In this document: one piece after another, positions 36,052 through 48,152 of the stretch
How positions within the stretch are numbered: position 1 is the stretch's first letter
How the letters are laid out: every line of letters begins with the position of its first letter
Assembly (NCBI RefSeq): GCF_021347895.1
Contig: NC_067136.1
Coordinates: 2,811,970 to 2,875,969 of the forward strand
Source: Acanthochromis polyacanthus
Taxonomy: Eukaryota > Chordata > Actinopteri > Pomacentridae
Reading direction: 5' to 3'
DNA: 64,000 bases
Made by a program: the position numbers and the translations under genes
Notes under the pieces: generated by a model
The model's database searches: none
What the model was told of the DNA's origin: nothing
The model's input: the letters and a program-made list of their open reading frames with translations, nothing else

Positions 36052-37958
36052 CAGTGAAACAGTATTTGCCCCCTACAGAAATCTTCTACTTTTGCATATT
36101 TGTCACATGTAAATGTTTCAGATCATCAAACTAGTTTTAATTTCAGGAAAAGATAATCCAAGAAAACACAAAGTGCAGTTTTTCCGTTATGATTTCTTTT
36201 TGAAATTAAAAAAAAATCCTCTCCAGGCAATCTTGCCCTACATGAAAAAGTAATTGCCCCCTTTGCTACCAATCTTTCAAATGACCAAATTCATTTGTCT
36301 GTTGGGTTCAGTTCTATCCATCCATACTCACACATGATCACTGCTCGGCTTGTTGAATCTGAACATCACTGAACAGAACCTGTCTGGCATTGTGGAGTAG
36401 CTAAAAGGTCTCAGAAAGCAGCACATGATACCATGTTCATGAAAGTCATTGACATTCATCGGTCTGGAGGATTGCAAGTAAAAGACATTATCCACAAATG
36501 AAGAAACATGGAACAGTGGAGAACCTTCAGGAGTGGACAAACTCCCAACATTTCTCCAATAGCATCGATATCTAGGAGGTCACAAAAGAATACAGAAGAA
36601 CATCTGAAGATCTGCAGACCTCACTGGCCTCAGTTAAGATCTGTCTACATGATTCCATAATAAGGAAGAATCTGGGACAAAATATATCCATGGGAGAATT
36701 GGAAAGATCAAAGCACTACTGACCAAAAAGAACATGAAGACTCCGCTGGTATTTACAAAAAAATATATCTGGGATAGCATTCTATTGATTGATGAGTCAA
36801 AGGGATGGAACTTTCTGTTAGACTTGGGTCCATTACATCTAGTACAGGGTGACCCAAAAGTTTGGAAACAAATGAAAAGTGTATAATCCAAATAATATAA
36901 TGTTATTTCAATAAATCAGTACCACAGGTACTGAAGGTTCCTCAAAACTGGCCAGTAAATATTGCCTCATAGTACTTTTGGATGTTTAAAAAATTAAAAC
37001 TGTCAGATACTTTACCATCAAGAGTTTTGAAATGTGACACTGATGGCCTGCATTTTGAAGTTATGCTCCAGCATACTTGTACCTTATGGTTCTATTAATT
37101 TTCTTCTGAGTGATTGCACTCGGTGAATACTATGCTTTTAAGTTATTTTATTATACTATAACAAAAATGGGTAAAATAAGAGTGAATTCATGCACCCCCA
37201 ACTCAAATGGACACTGCAGTTAAACTTTGTTTCCAAACTTTTGGGTCACTCTGTATTGTAAAGCTGATACTGCATTCAACAGGAAGAACATGATACCAGC
37301 AGTGAAACATGGTGGTGGTAGTGTGATGGTTGGAGGACCTGGAAGACTTGTCATAACTGATGGAACCATGAATTCTGCTCTCTATCAGAAAATTCTCTTG
37401 ATGGAGCCATGAATTTTACTGTCTATTAGAAAATCCTCCTGGAGAACATCCACCATCAGCTCATGACCTGAAGCACAACACAAATGGTTCATGCAGTTAA
37501 ACAATGAGCCAAATACCACAAACAAGTGCACTTCTCAGTGGCTCAAAAAGAACAAAGTTAAGGTTCTGAAGTGGTATTGGACTTAAATCTAATTGAGTGG
37601 CTGTGATAAGATATTAAAAGGTCAGTCTATGATCTAAAACTGTCTAATGTGACTGAATTAAAACTATTCTGCAGAGAAGAGAGGACCAGAATTCCTCCAT
37701 GGATGTAAAAGATCATAAACTGAAACAAACGTCTAACTGCAGCTTTTGCTGCCAATGAATCAACCAGGTATTAGGATTAAGGACGCAATTACTTTTTCAC
37801 CATGGTCTTACAGGTTTTCAACAAAGCTTTATTAATTCATTTTGGGTTCTGAATTGTATCTGTATCATATTCAAAAAATCTAAATGACCTGGGACACTTC
37901 ATTGTGAGAAATGAGATAAAGTAGGAGATTTCTGGACAAAGTCTTTTTCACAACACTG
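36052..37958 (+). mobile_element. Tc1-like transposon, most complete copy
   Basis: Starts CAGTGAAACAGTATTTGCCC and ends with the inverse CACAACACTG before TA. The plus strand holds decayed transposase pieces, including a GGGSVMVGGPG segment near 37315. A MITE (36845-37253) is inserted within it. Frameshifts and stops make it inactive. Confidence 0.78.
36845..37253. mobile_element. Mariner-type MITE nested in Tc1-like element
   Basis: Inverted ends CAGGGTGACCCAAAAGTTTG and its near complement, flanked by TA on both sides (36843-36844 and 37254-37255). The paralogs at 18680 and 45365 have the uninterrupted site. No coding capacity. Confidence 0.88.
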
Positions 37959-38288
37959 TACATTTATATATTTTGCCTCTACAGAAATCAGTAGAGCTTG
38001 TCCTGTAAGTTATAATGAGATAAAGATGTAAACTACCTGAGCAAGTTTTGTTCAATCTCACAATTACCCAGCAAAAACCAAACAGCTTCAGCAGCTTTTC
38101 AGGTGTCTGACAAGCTGAGTAAAGACCACAGCAACTAACTACATAGAATGTCTTGGCTACGTCTTAATTGTGATAAGCTGTAACCTAGCAGTCTTTCTAA
38201 CATTAGAAGTCATTATCACTTTTGTCCAGTCTGTCAAACTTTGCAGGTCTCACTTATTTAAATGCAATCCTTATGTTAATTCATTGTT

Positions 38289-39146
38289 TCAACGGCACAA
38301 GGACAGTTTTCCAACCCTGTGTAGATACAGCAGAGGAGACACCAAACTGCTGGGCAGGTTCAGCCAGCCGATAATAAGTGACACCACACAGCCAAGTCGA
38401 TATCTCAGCAGAGGTGACATGGTCACAACATTATAAACAAGGAGCCCAACAAACCACAACCACACTGTGACTGATATAACTGTGACGGTGTAGAAAGCTC
38501 TCTGCTTCGATTGGTCAACTCGTTGCTTTTCCCTACCCCCTTCCCCTGGACCTGGACGAATCAGAACACAGAGAATCGACAGGCTACAAAAGGATATGAT
38601 GATGATGGAGACAACCAAACAGCACAAAGATAAGATCATGTTGTAGTTAGGCAAGCTTGTAATCAAACCACCGGTCAATCCAAAGCACAGCAGCCAAACA
38701 CACCCAATAAAGATGTTTCTGATTCTGACCCCACGAGCATTTCTCAGAGCCCGATAGGTGATGGGATGAACAACAGCCAGGTAGCGCTCCACAGAGGTCA
38801 GGATGTGAAAGTATAACTCTCCAGAGAAAGGAGCAGAAGAAAGATACAGTCCGACTAGTACCATTGCTGAGTGATTAGTGTATGTACCCCCAATGATGCA
38901 GAACATTCCCAAGACCCAGATCAGCTCCATGGCAGCCACATGGTAGGTGAAGATGTCAGAGTGAGTCGCTGTTTTAGAAGAACGCTGCTGCTGCCATCTT
39001 TGGTAACCCAGGTAGAGGACGAAGGTGGAGAGAGGGAGGAGGAGGAGGATTTTCAATGCAGTCATGGTGTAGGATATGTACGTCCTAACCTCCACGCTGG
39101 GACATGCATGGAGAAAGTTGGAGGTTGATGATGAGTTAACAGACAT
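38289..39146 (-). CDS. Orphan rhodopsin-like 7TM receptor, copy 4
   Basis: The intact 285-codon frame is collinear with copies 1, 2 and 5, with seven hydrophobic segments. ERYLAVVHPITY is kept, SPLLYLHRVGKLSLCR ends the protein, and an NSSS sequon lies at N4. The residue two before ERY is Ser where copies 1 and 2 have Cys (TSVERY against TCVERY). No cysteine is seen before TM3. It is closest to copy 5 and pseudogene 3 (GMFCIIGGTYTNHSAMVLVG is shared almost exactly). The start Met follows the common acceptor, with an upstream ATG 11 bases before it. Its putative first exon at 39.9 kb has lost the donor GT, so its transcript may begin elsewhere. Ligand unknown. Confidence 0.88.
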   Translation of the reverse strand: MSVNSSSTSNFLHACPSVEVRTYISYTMTALKILLLLPLSTFVLYLGYQRWQQQRSSKTATHSDIFTYHVAAMELIWVLGMFCIIGGTYTNHSAMVLVGLYLSSAPFSGELYFHILTSVERYLAVVHPITYRALRNARGVRIRNIFIGCVWLLCFGLTGGLITSLPNYNMILSLCCLVVSIIIISFCSLSILCVLIRPGPGEGGREKQRVDQSKQRAFYTVTVISVTVWLWFVGLLVYNVVTMSPLLRYRLGCVVSLIIGWLNLPSSLVSPLLYLHRVGKLSLCR

Positions 39147-39943
39147 GTCTGCTGCATTTAATGTCAGTCTGAGGAGAAAAGGAAATTAAAGGGACAAATC
39201 AAGAGAGAATAAGTTAAACGGAGAAATGCAGAGGATAAAGTTAAATTTCATCTTCTTGGACATGGAAGGTAACAAAGACGACCTTTTGGACAAAAACAGT
39301 TTCAGTTGGAAGGTTTCTTTGTTCTCTTGCCAAAATGTTTAAAATATTTTATAGATTTTATCCTCAAAAAAGAAAAAGTTCCATAGTCAATGCTGTCCCA
39401 GAATGTTTTGCTGTAAAATGTCATTGAATAAATACAAAACAATGTTTTTAGATGGATTCCCCAAATTTAAAGAAAAACAGTTTTATTGTAAAATAATTTT
39501 TAATGACTTGCAGCATTTGATGAATCTTGCCTCTGATTTGTGTTGCCTGTTGCTCAAAATATGTTCAGAAGTTGATTTATCTTTTAAATGAAATGAACCT
39601 GACATTTACTGTTGTCTTACACAAGTGGTGACTGGAAAGAATGGGAGTTTTGACTACGGACTACAGACTTGCAGGCAGCTTGACATTCATAACAGTTGCT
39701 GTAAACCAGATAGTGTGGATGTGACCACATAAATCTTTTATGTTGCTATGAAGAAACTGAGCAAAACAACAACAAAAAATAATAATAATTGAAATGTGTG
39801 GAAACACTGGCAAGAGTCTGCTGGGGGTAGTTCACAGTGAAGCACCAGTGATATTGTCTGAAGGAAAAAATTCAGTGTTGATGAAAAACTATACATTTTA
39901 CAGATGTTAATTGAAAATCAGTAAGCTTTTAGAGAACACCAAT
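39147..39943. other. Inferred intron of copy 4
   Basis: Non-coding, collinear with 47240-47915 and 21830-22638. No inserted element is obvious. Confidence 0.5.
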
Positions 39944-40080
39944 CTTATCTGCAGTGTTTTTACTGATTGTCCGGAGTCTGTTGTTTCAAACTCTCTGACT
40001 GCTGTTCACTCCAAATGTGCAGTGATGCTTCTGCCTCTGTTGCAGATGCTCGTGTGTCACAGCACTAGGACTGTGTGGGC
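39944..40080 (-). other. Putative first exon of copy 4, donor mutated
   Basis: Homolog of the blocks at 10512, 17978, 22639 and 47917. On the minus strand the exon end reads CTGCAGATAAG and the next bases are ATTGGT where the others have GTTGGT, so the donor G at 39943 is changed to A. Confidence 0.45.
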
Positions 40081-40139
40081 TTATTGCATGATGAAAAACA
40101 AATTAAAGATTCTCTGTGACCCTCTTATTGTAAACCAGT

Positions 40140-40600
40140 TGTTCTCAAACTTTTTCTATCAGCCCCCCTTTTGAGGACAAAAAGCTTTCAGGAGATTGTA
40201 TCTTGTAATCCAGCCTTTGCTATGACAGCTCAGTTTGACTCTTACTGTTTAAAAGAGGTCTTTAGATACAGTTTTGTTTGATGGCATATTAAAATAAATG
40301 TAAGTGAAAAAATACAGAGACACAAAGAAACATTGAATTTTTAAATTGGATTCATCATTTCTTAAGAAAAATACTTCAATCTTTGAATTTGAAAATCAGA
40401 AATTTGAGAGAAAGAAAATCTTCATCTAATGTGTAGAATTTTATCATAAACTGGTTTATGCTTTCCCCCCCACTCACCTACAGTGGTTCTTTTAATTCAT
40501 AATGGCTCCAACATGCACATCGTAGATGCAGAGCAGGATTTAATTGTATAGACATGTCTTTCGAATAAAAAGCTCCTTTGCTTTCTGACTGACTGTTAAA
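40140..40600. other. No recognised feature
   Basis: AT-rich insertion-like sequence not found at the other copies. No inverted ends, duplication or frame could be read. Confidence 0.35.
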
Positions 40601-40817
40601 CATGTCTGTTGTATCTTAAATGTTTAATACATTTACAACAATACTACATTATGAAAAAGATGACAGTTGATGACTGGAAGTCCAAACTATGAATATTATG
40701 AATATAAAGAAATCAAGATAACAAGGAGGTATTTATTGTTGTTTTTCTTTTAAGTTTCACTCAAAGATGAACAGAAATAACTAAATATGTCCTAATATTG
40801 TTTTTAAAAAAACTCAC

Positions 40818-40930
40818 CTTTTCACCAGTGTCAGTCTTTGTGAAAGTCTTTCTCCCGAGTCTCAGAACTCACTGAGTACTGTTCACTGGGCTTTGGTTCA
40901 TATAAGCATTAATATGTGCAGAGCAGGTGG
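40818..40930 (-). other. Alternative first-exon candidate for copy 4
   Basis: On the minus strand the block ends TGAAAAG followed by GTGAGTTTTT, a good donor, and it matches 32244-32360. It lies 1.7 kb upstream of receptor copy 4 and could replace the exon with the damaged donor. Confidence 0.35.
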
Positions 40931-41089
40931 CAGCAGGACTGTGAGGAAGTTTTACATGAAAAACCGATTGATGTCGATTTTCTGATACTTTCATGGTAAA
41001 TTGGAAAAGGCAAATGTTCTTTTCCCATTTCTGCTGCTGACAGGACATGATTACAGAGAATCACAACCAATACTAATGAAGCTCCTCTG

Positions 41090-41400
41090 ACGTACGTTCA
41101 TCATTCATGTGCTGCGTGAACAAACATCAGAGATTACACAACCCAAACATAATGTCATTTATTCCATCACCTGTTTATAGTAATATTTTTCATCACTCCA
41201 TTAGATCTGTACCTCACATAGACGCACATCTGATTTGAGTACAGGATTCAAATCACCTGTTTGTCCTCTCTGTGTGTATTTGTGCTTGTTTATCTATCTT
41301 TCTTGGAACCACCTACAACTGTTATGGTGAGGACACATTTGCACTATGAGGACAGTTTTGCTGGGACTCACTGTTTCCACTTCTGGAGTTACAAAATTAC
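41090..41400 (+). repeat. Intergenic unit C, copy 6
   Basis: Same unit as 13740-14160. A shortened further copy follows at about 41430-41640. Confidence 0.6.
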
Positions 41401-41699
41401 AATATGAAATATGTAACTATACAAAGTTAGTTAAACCAACAAAATATTACAACATTACACTATTTGACATTTGTATTCTGCAATGGTATCATTATATTTG
41501 AATACAATATTAAAATCAACCATTTGCTCTGTGTTTGAATGCTTGTATAACTATCTTTCTTGGGACCATCAACAACAGCCATACTGAGGACAGATCAGCA
41601 CTCTGAGGATGTTTTTACTGGAAATCAGTACATATAGTTTCGGGGTTATAAAGTTACAATATGAAACACAGAACTACACAAATTAAACCTTCAAATTAA

Positions 41700-41830
41700 A
41701 CATGAAAGTCAGCACTTACAGCACATCTTCATTGGTTCATTTCAAATCCATTATGGTGGTGTACAGAGCCTCAATGCTGAAAAGTTTCAGTGTCTAAATA
41801 TTTATGGACGTGACAATAAATCAGACTAAA
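41700..41830 (+). mobile_element. Right-end stub of second-family Tc1-like element
   Basis: Matches 12900-13014 of the element at 11428-13014, with the same downstream sequence (AATCAGACTAAA), so it is the deleted counterpart of that insertion in a duplicated block. Confidence 0.6.
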
Positions 41831-42240
41831 CCTGTTGGCTGCATCTTACCAGAGATTTGCAGATACATATTTTACTTGCTTATTTCAGAAGACAGTTCTC
41901 CAAAGTCATACTGCTGTTTGCCTTTTGAGACATTTTCCACTGTAAAGGCTTGCAGACTTTCAACACACAGTGCGCACCTTTTGCACATTTGACCACGAGA
42001 ACAACAACTGTAGAATAATTTTCAGCAGTGTTTTCTGGAAGAAAAGTACCAACTATTGGATAAGTACCTCTGACTCACCCTGAAAACTGCTATGTGGGTG
42101 CTGTCTTCTCTCTCACATTGCAAAGACAATGTTTATTTTATATCATACAAGCTCACATAGCAAACCTCTACTACTACTTCTATTTTTGCACATTTGAGTT
42201 ATGCTCCCGATCAAACCATTGATTGTTGTTTAGTGCACAC

Positions 42241-42640
42241 TGTCATAAACGAGCTGCACGGCCATGACAAACAAAGTGAAGATGCACACAAACAATTATG
42301 GCCAAAACTTTTATTCATTAGCAAAAGATTAACTTAAACTAACAATGTGATGAGTCACCAGTAAAATCAGTAGTGTAGGTGAGTGCATGAGTGGAAAGAT
42401 GGTGTATGCAGTGTTGAATGGTGCAAGAAAGCAAATCATACCAACTCAAAGCAAGTGGCCATCTCAGGAGAGGAGCAGAATGATTACCAGGAAGGCTTTA
42501 TAAAGGCCCCGACGCACACCAGGCCCGGGTGTGGGCAATGGCTGATTATCAGGCACACCTGGTCCTCAACTACCTGCAGGGAGAGGGCCACACACACACA
42601 CACACACAACTACCAGCAGTATAGGGGAAGGATCGTCACA
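42241..42640 (-). mobile_element. Solo LTR
   Basis: Read on the minus strand it runs from TGTGACGATCC to TTTATGACA, with a TTTATAAAG box near 42500 and AATAAA near 42317. The paralog at 13475-13485 has the uninterrupted site. The flanks ACAC and ATAC suggest a short duplication with one change. It contains a (CA)n tract. Confidence 0.65.
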
Positions 42641-42695
42641 ATACAGACGTAGCATTATGGTCAAGGCTTTTGGTCCACAATGGAAACAGAAAAGC

Positions 42696-43349
42696 TGCAT
42701 TCCATGGCAGGGAAAAGTTTGAACCTAAAATTAGAGCGACAGAGCAGACGGCAGGCAGGTTGCAAATCAAACAAGGCTGTATTCACAAAAAGTCTACGAA
42801 CTAACAAATATGCCATCTTAGGTCAGAACTCACTAATGGAGAGGGAGGGGGGAAGGCAGGCTCCCAGAGAGGGCGGCGGTTGAGGGGGAGGCACGCGATG
42901 GCACTCAGCACCTGGAGTGTGGCTGCTGCAGCCAGGAACGACGCCGCATCCTCTGTCTGGGAGCAGGTAAACTGGAGCAGGGGGGTAGTCAGGCTCCTGG
43001 AGATCTGGTGGTTTGTACAGCCCAAGCTGTGTGTGTCGTCGGGTCCTGGGGAGGGGCAGGAACGGAGCTGGTCCGAAGGAGGGGAGTCCTCGTCCTCTTT
43101 CTGGAGGACGGGGGGTCCAAACCTCAACTGGAGGTTTGCTGGGGGGATCCAGGTCCTCTACTGGAGGACCTCAGACGGGGAGGACAGGTTGCTCCGGTGT
43201 CTGCAGTAACACTGTCTCCCTCTGGAGATAACGAGCTGACACTCCATGCCATGTGGGACGGTTTATATAGCAGAGGAATGATGGGTGATGAGCTGCAGCT
43301 GTGTTGGCCCGACAGCTGCTCTACATTCTCTCATCAGAGGACCATGACA
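42696..43349 (-). mobile_element. Probable solo LTR, GC-rich
   Basis: Absent from the paralog at 13524-13540. On the minus strand it runs from TGTCATGG to CCATGGAATGCA, with a CTATATAAACC box near 43262. GC content is well above its surroundings and gives long spurious frames. A clear target duplication could not be read, so the limits are good to a few bases only. Confidence 0.5.
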
Positions 43350-43439
43350 GGCTGAGTGTCAGCATTGTGAAGCCGTCTTATGTTAGCACTTAAAATGTCC
43401 TTTTCCATTTCTCCTGCTGACAAAACACTTCATAAAAGA

Positions 43440-43707
43440 TCAGTTTGTATCATCACAAAGCCTCACATTCAAAACTACTGGAGTTCTTCTGATGTGACGT
43501 ATCTTCTTTGCATCAGTTTATCACAAATGTGCTGCATGGATGAACATCACAGATTACACAACCAAAGCACCAACATTTAGTCATTTATTCTGTTGTTTGA
43601 CAATAATATAAGAATAAAACAATTAAAGAATTCATCCCGGTGATACATTTGGTAATTACATAGACACACATTAGATTTGAATACAGCATTCAAATCCCTT
43701 GTTTGTA

Positions 43708-43750
<43 letters not shown>

Positions 43751-43870
43751 TAACCATCTTTTTGGACACCCATGTAAATCATCATAGTGAGGACACATCT
43801 GCACTGTGAGGACTTTTGTGCTGGAATTCACAACTTCATAGAGGCTCGGCTAAAATTTCAGTTAGAATCA
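43440..43870 (+). repeat. Intergenic unit C, copy 7
   Basis: Same unit as 13740-14160 with an expanded (GT)n tract at 43708-43749. Confidence 0.7.
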
Positions 43871-44109
43871 GTTAATTCATAACAATGCAAAACTGTCATG
43901 TCAATTACACTCAGCTAAATACCTTGAATGTCCTATAGATTGTAGACAAAACTAATAAACATTCTATCAACTCTAATCTTAAATCAAGCTCCTTACACTT
44001 CCAGAAATCTGCTCCTTTACATGTACCTATAAAAATCACTGCATTCGTTTTATATTGCTGGATTCACTGATGCACCAAAACCACACACATTGATAAAAAT
44101 ACAGTTTGT

Positions 44110-44460
44110 TCAGTCACAAAGCTTCACAAGTAAAACTAATGAAGCCTCCTCTGATGTTACTTATCTTCTCAGCTTTATCACGAATGTGCTGCATGGATCA
44201 ATGTCAGAGAGTCATTTATTCTGAAGTTAAATGAACTGAATATAACATCACACCATTACAATTTTACATTACATAGAGACACTGTCAGTATGAAAGATTA
44301 AATATTAGTATTCAAAACAACAGTTTAGATGTGTGTGTGCTTGTATTGATATCTTTCTGAGGACCACAGACACCATGAAGGCCCATCAGTACTGTGAGGA
44401 CATTTTTGCTGGGACTCACTACTTCAAGTTGAAAGGTTATGAAGTGGGGTTTCGAAACGC
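44110..44460 (+). repeat. Intergenic unit C, copy 8
   Basis: Second member of the pair with 43440-43870; matches 14390-14700 and 33100-33420. Confidence 0.65.
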
Positions 44461-44756
44461 CAGTATTTACATGTTGGACCAACAGCAGTCTTGATTATAG
44501 CTGTACAGGGACATAAATCAAACCATCTGTTGGTTGCATCTCCCCAGAAAACTGCAGATGCACATTTTTCTTACTGAACAGAAGAATCTGATTTTCCACT
44601 GTCAGAGCTTTTTGTCTTGTGAAGCATTTTCTTCTGTAGGGACTTTTTAGACAATCTGCACCTTTTAGCATATATGACCACCGGAACCAATCCTGTCGAC
44701 CTTGTTCAAGAACCATTATCTGGGAGAAAAATGCCAACTTTACGGTAGCTACATAC

Positions 44757-46040
44757 AATGCCATGAAACAATATCTTCTATTTTTGCATATTTGTCACCC
44801 GTTAAATGTTTCAGCTCATTTAACTAATTTTAATGTTAGACAAAGATAACCCAAGTGTAGTTTTGACATGATGACTTCTTTTTTGAAAGAAAGAAAAATC
44901 CTGTCCAATCCATCTTGCCCTATGTGAAAAAAATAATTGCCCCCCCAAGCTACCAATCTACCAAATTAATTTGTCAGGTGGGTTCAGTTTCACCATCCAC
45001 ACTCACATGTGATTACTGCCAGACTTGTTGAACCTATATGTCACTCAGTAGAATTTGTCTGCATTGTGACGCAGCTAAATGTTCTCAGAAAGCAGCACAT
45101 GATGCCAGGTTCTAAAGAAATTCAAGAACAGATGAGAAACAAAGTCAGTGACATTCATCATCAGAGTTCCAACTGAGAGAACTTTATCCACAAAATTTCT
45201 CCAACAGCACTGATATTGAGGAGGCCACAAAACAACCGAGAAACAAGATTTGTCTGGTATTTGCAAAAAATGAAATAAAATAAATCTCGATGACCAAGTC
45301 TTTTGAGATAACATCTTGTTGATTGATGAGTCAAAGGTGGCATTTTCTGGAAAACTTGGGTCCATTACATGTAGTATAAAGATAATATTGCATTCAACAA
45401 GAAGAACATGATACCAGCGATGAAACATAGTGGTGGTAGTGTGATGGTTAGAGGACCTGGATGACTTGTCATAACTGATGAATTCTGCTCTGTATCAGAA
45501 AATCTTTTTGGAGAATATCCACCTTTAGCTCATGATCTATAGCTCAGCACTAATGGTTCATGTAGTAAAACAATGAGCCAAAGACCACAAGCAAGTGCAA
45601 ATCTCAGAGTCTCAGACGAACAAAGTTAAGGTTTTGGAGTGGTTTTAGAGACAATGTCTGGACTTCAATCTAACTGAGTCACTGTGACAAGATCTTAAAA
45701 GGACAGTCCATGATCTAAAACCATCTAATGTGAATGAAAGAAAACTATTCTGCAGAGAAGAGCGGACCAGAATTCCTCCATGGATGTAAAAGACTGATCA
45801 CAAACTGGAGCAAACATTTAACTGTAGTTTTTTCTGCCAAGGGAGCAAGCAGGTATTAGGTATCGGGGGCAACTCCGTTTCACAGTGGTGTTACTGGTTT
45901 TCAACAAACCTTTAATCCATCATTGTGGGTTCTTAGTTGTATCTGTATAATGTTCACTAAATCTAAATGACCTGGAACACTTCATTGTGAGACATATTCC
46001 AAAATAGAATATTTCTGGACAAAGTCTTTTTCACAACACT
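44757..46040 (+). mobile_element. Tc1-like transposon remnant
   Basis: Fourth copy of the element at 1108-2480, in the same place beside a receptor's 3' side, with both inverted ends recognisable and the GTGGTGGTAGTGTGATGGT stretch near 45430. Transposase is fragmentary. Confidence 0.75.
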
Positions 46041-46379
46041 ATACATTTATATAGTTTGTCTCTACAGAAATGTCAATAGAGCTTGTCCTGTAAGTTATGC
46101 TGAGATTAACAAAAAATGCAAACTACCTGAGCAAGTTTAATTCAACCTCACAATTACCCAGCAACAACCAAACAGCTTCAGCAGCAATTTAACTATCTGA
46201 CAAGCTGAGTAAACACCACAGCAACAAACTACATAGAATGTCTTGGCTACCTCTCAGTTGCGCCTAAGCTGTGACCGACCAACCTTTCTAACATTAGAGG
46301 TCATCATCACTTTTATCTAGTCTTTCAAACTTTGCAGGCCTCATTTATTTAAATCCAATCCGTGTCTTAATTCATTGTT

Positions 46380-47237
46380 TCAGTAGCACCATGACAGTTT
46401 TCCAGCCCTGTGTAGATACAGCAGAGGAGACACCAAACTGCTCAACAGATTCAAAAAGCCAACAATAGGTGACACCACACAGCCAAAATGATGGCGAAAC
46501 AGAGGTGACATGCTCACAACATTATAAACAAGGAGCCCAACAAACCACAACCACACTGTGACTGATATTACTGTGACGGTGTAGAAAGCTCTCTGCTTTG
46601 ATTGGTCAACTCGCTGCTGTTTCCTGCCTCCTTCCCCTGGACCTGGACGAATCAGAACACAGAGAATTGACAAGCTGCAAAAAGATATGACTGTTATTGA
46701 GACAACCAAAAAGCACAATGATGAGATCACGTTGCCATTCGGCAAGTTTGTAATCAAAACACCGGTCAATCCAAAACACAGCAGCCAAACACACCCAGTA
46801 CAGATGTTTCTGATTCTGACCCCACGAGCACTTTTCAGCCCCCGATAGGTGATGGGATGAACAACAGCCAGATAGAGCTCCACACAGGTCAGAATGTGAA
46901 AGTATAACTCTCCTGAGAAAGGAACATTAGAAAGATACAGTCCGACTAGTACCATTGCTGAGTGATTAGTGTAAGTGCCCCCAATGATGCAGAACATTCC
47001 CAAGACCCAGATCAGCTCCATGGCAGCCACATGGTAGGTGAAGACATCAGAGTGAGTCGTTGTTTTAGAGGAATGCTGTTGCCACCACCTTTGGTAACCC
47101 AGGTAGAGGATGAAGGTGGAGAGAGGGAGGAGGAGGAAGATTCTCAATGCAGTGATGGTGTAGGACATGTACGTGCTCACCTCAACACTGGCACATGCAT
47201 AGAGAAAGTTGGAAGTTGATGATGAATTAGCAGACAT
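46380..47237 (-). CDS. Orphan 7TM receptor, copy 5 (ERY changed to ELY)
   Basis: The intact 285-codon frame is collinear with the other copies. An in-frame Met lies 32 codons further upstream (47333), but that stretch crosses the shared splice acceptor, so the Met at 47237 matching copies 2 and 4 is chosen. Seven hydrophobic segments, an NSSS sequon and SPLLYLHRAGKLSWCY at the end are present. The TM3 motif reads VELYLAVVHPITY: the arginine of (D/E)RY is leucine (codon 46877-46875, CTC where the other copies have CGC). That arginine normally holds the inactive state and contacts the G-protein, so this copy may signal abnormally or not at all, while the open frame suggests it may still be made. 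The putative first exon at 47917 keeps its donor. Confidence 0.85.
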   Translation of the reverse strand: MSANSSSTSNFLYACASVEVSTYMSYTITALRIFLLLPLSTFILYLGYQRWWQQHSSKTTTHSDVFTYHVAAMELIWVLGMFCIIGGTYTNHSAMVLVGLYLSNVPFSGELYFHILTCVELYLAVVHPITYRGLKSARGVRIRNICTGCVWLLCFGLTGVLITNLPNGNVISSLCFLVVSITVISFCSLSILCVLIRPGPGEGGRKQQRVDQSKQRAFYTVTVISVTVWLWFVGLLVYNVVSMSPLFRHHFGCVVSPIVGFLNLLSSLVSPLLYLHRAGKLSWCY

Positions 47238-47916
47238 GTCTGCTGCATATGATGTCTGTCTGAGGAGAAAAAAAATTATATTATATTTCATCTTCTTGTA
47301 CATAGAAGGTAACAAAGACGACCTTTCAGACAAAAGCTGTTTCAGTTGGAAAGTTTCTTTGTTCTGTTGTCAACAAGTTGAAAATGTTTTATAGATTTTA
47401 TTCTCAAAAAAGCAAAAAGTGTCAGAGTCAATGAATAAATACCAAACCATGTTTTAGATGGATTTCTCAGTTTCAAAGAAACACAGTTTTATTGTAAAAT
47501 TTTATGACTTGCAGCATTTGAGGAATCATACTTCTAATTTGTGTTGCCTGTTGCCCAAAATATGTTCAGAAGGTGGTTTATCATTTTAAATTAAATGAAC
47601 CTGACATGAAATGTTTTATTACATTACTGGTCCCTGGAAGAAATGGAAGCTTTGAATTAAATTCATTTGCAAATCAGAATTAGAGAAACAAACCAGCAGA
47701 GACAAACTACAGACTTGCAGAGAGCTTGAAATTCATTACAATAACTGTAAACCAGACAGTGTGAAATTTGTGGAAATATTGGTGAGAGTCTGCTGAGGTT
47801 AATTCACAGTGAACCGCCAGCGATGTTGTTTGAAGAAAGAAAATACAGCATTGATGACAAATAGTACATTTTAAGGATGTTGTCTGAAAATCAGTCAGTT
47901 GTTAAAGAACACCAAC
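47238..47916. other. Inferred intron of copy 5
   Basis: Non-coding, similar to 39147-39943 but shorter by several small deletions. An upstream ATG lies at 47248-47246, 11 bases before the start. Confidence 0.5.
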
Positions 47917-48060
47917 CTTGTCTGCAATGTTTCTGATTGTCCTTAAATCTCTCGTCTCAAACCCACTGACTGCTGTTCACTCTAAATGTGTAGTGATGCT
48001 TCTGCCTCTGTTGAAGAAGTTCATGTGTCACAGCAGCAGGACTGTCTGAGCTTTTTTGCA
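47917..48060 (-). other. Putative 5' non-coding exon of copy 5
   Basis: On the minus strand the block ends TTGCAGACAAG with GTTGGT following; homolog of 10512-10640. The spacing to the coding exon is about 0.68 kb, close to copies 2 and 4. Confidence 0.45.
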
Positions 48061-48152
48061 TCATGAAATACATGTTAAAGATGCTGCATCAATCCATCAT
48101 AACGATGTAATGTAAACCATGCAAATCCATCCATCCATCACCTGTCCCCATT

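Noticed and set aside
42801..43355. Overlapping frames of about 110 codons in GC-rich sequence
   Set aside because: Open in several frames on both strands within a probable LTR; composition artefact.
46380..47333. 317-codon version of receptor copy 5
   Set aside because: The extra 32 codons read through the conserved splice acceptor; the other copies start at the Met equivalent to 47237.
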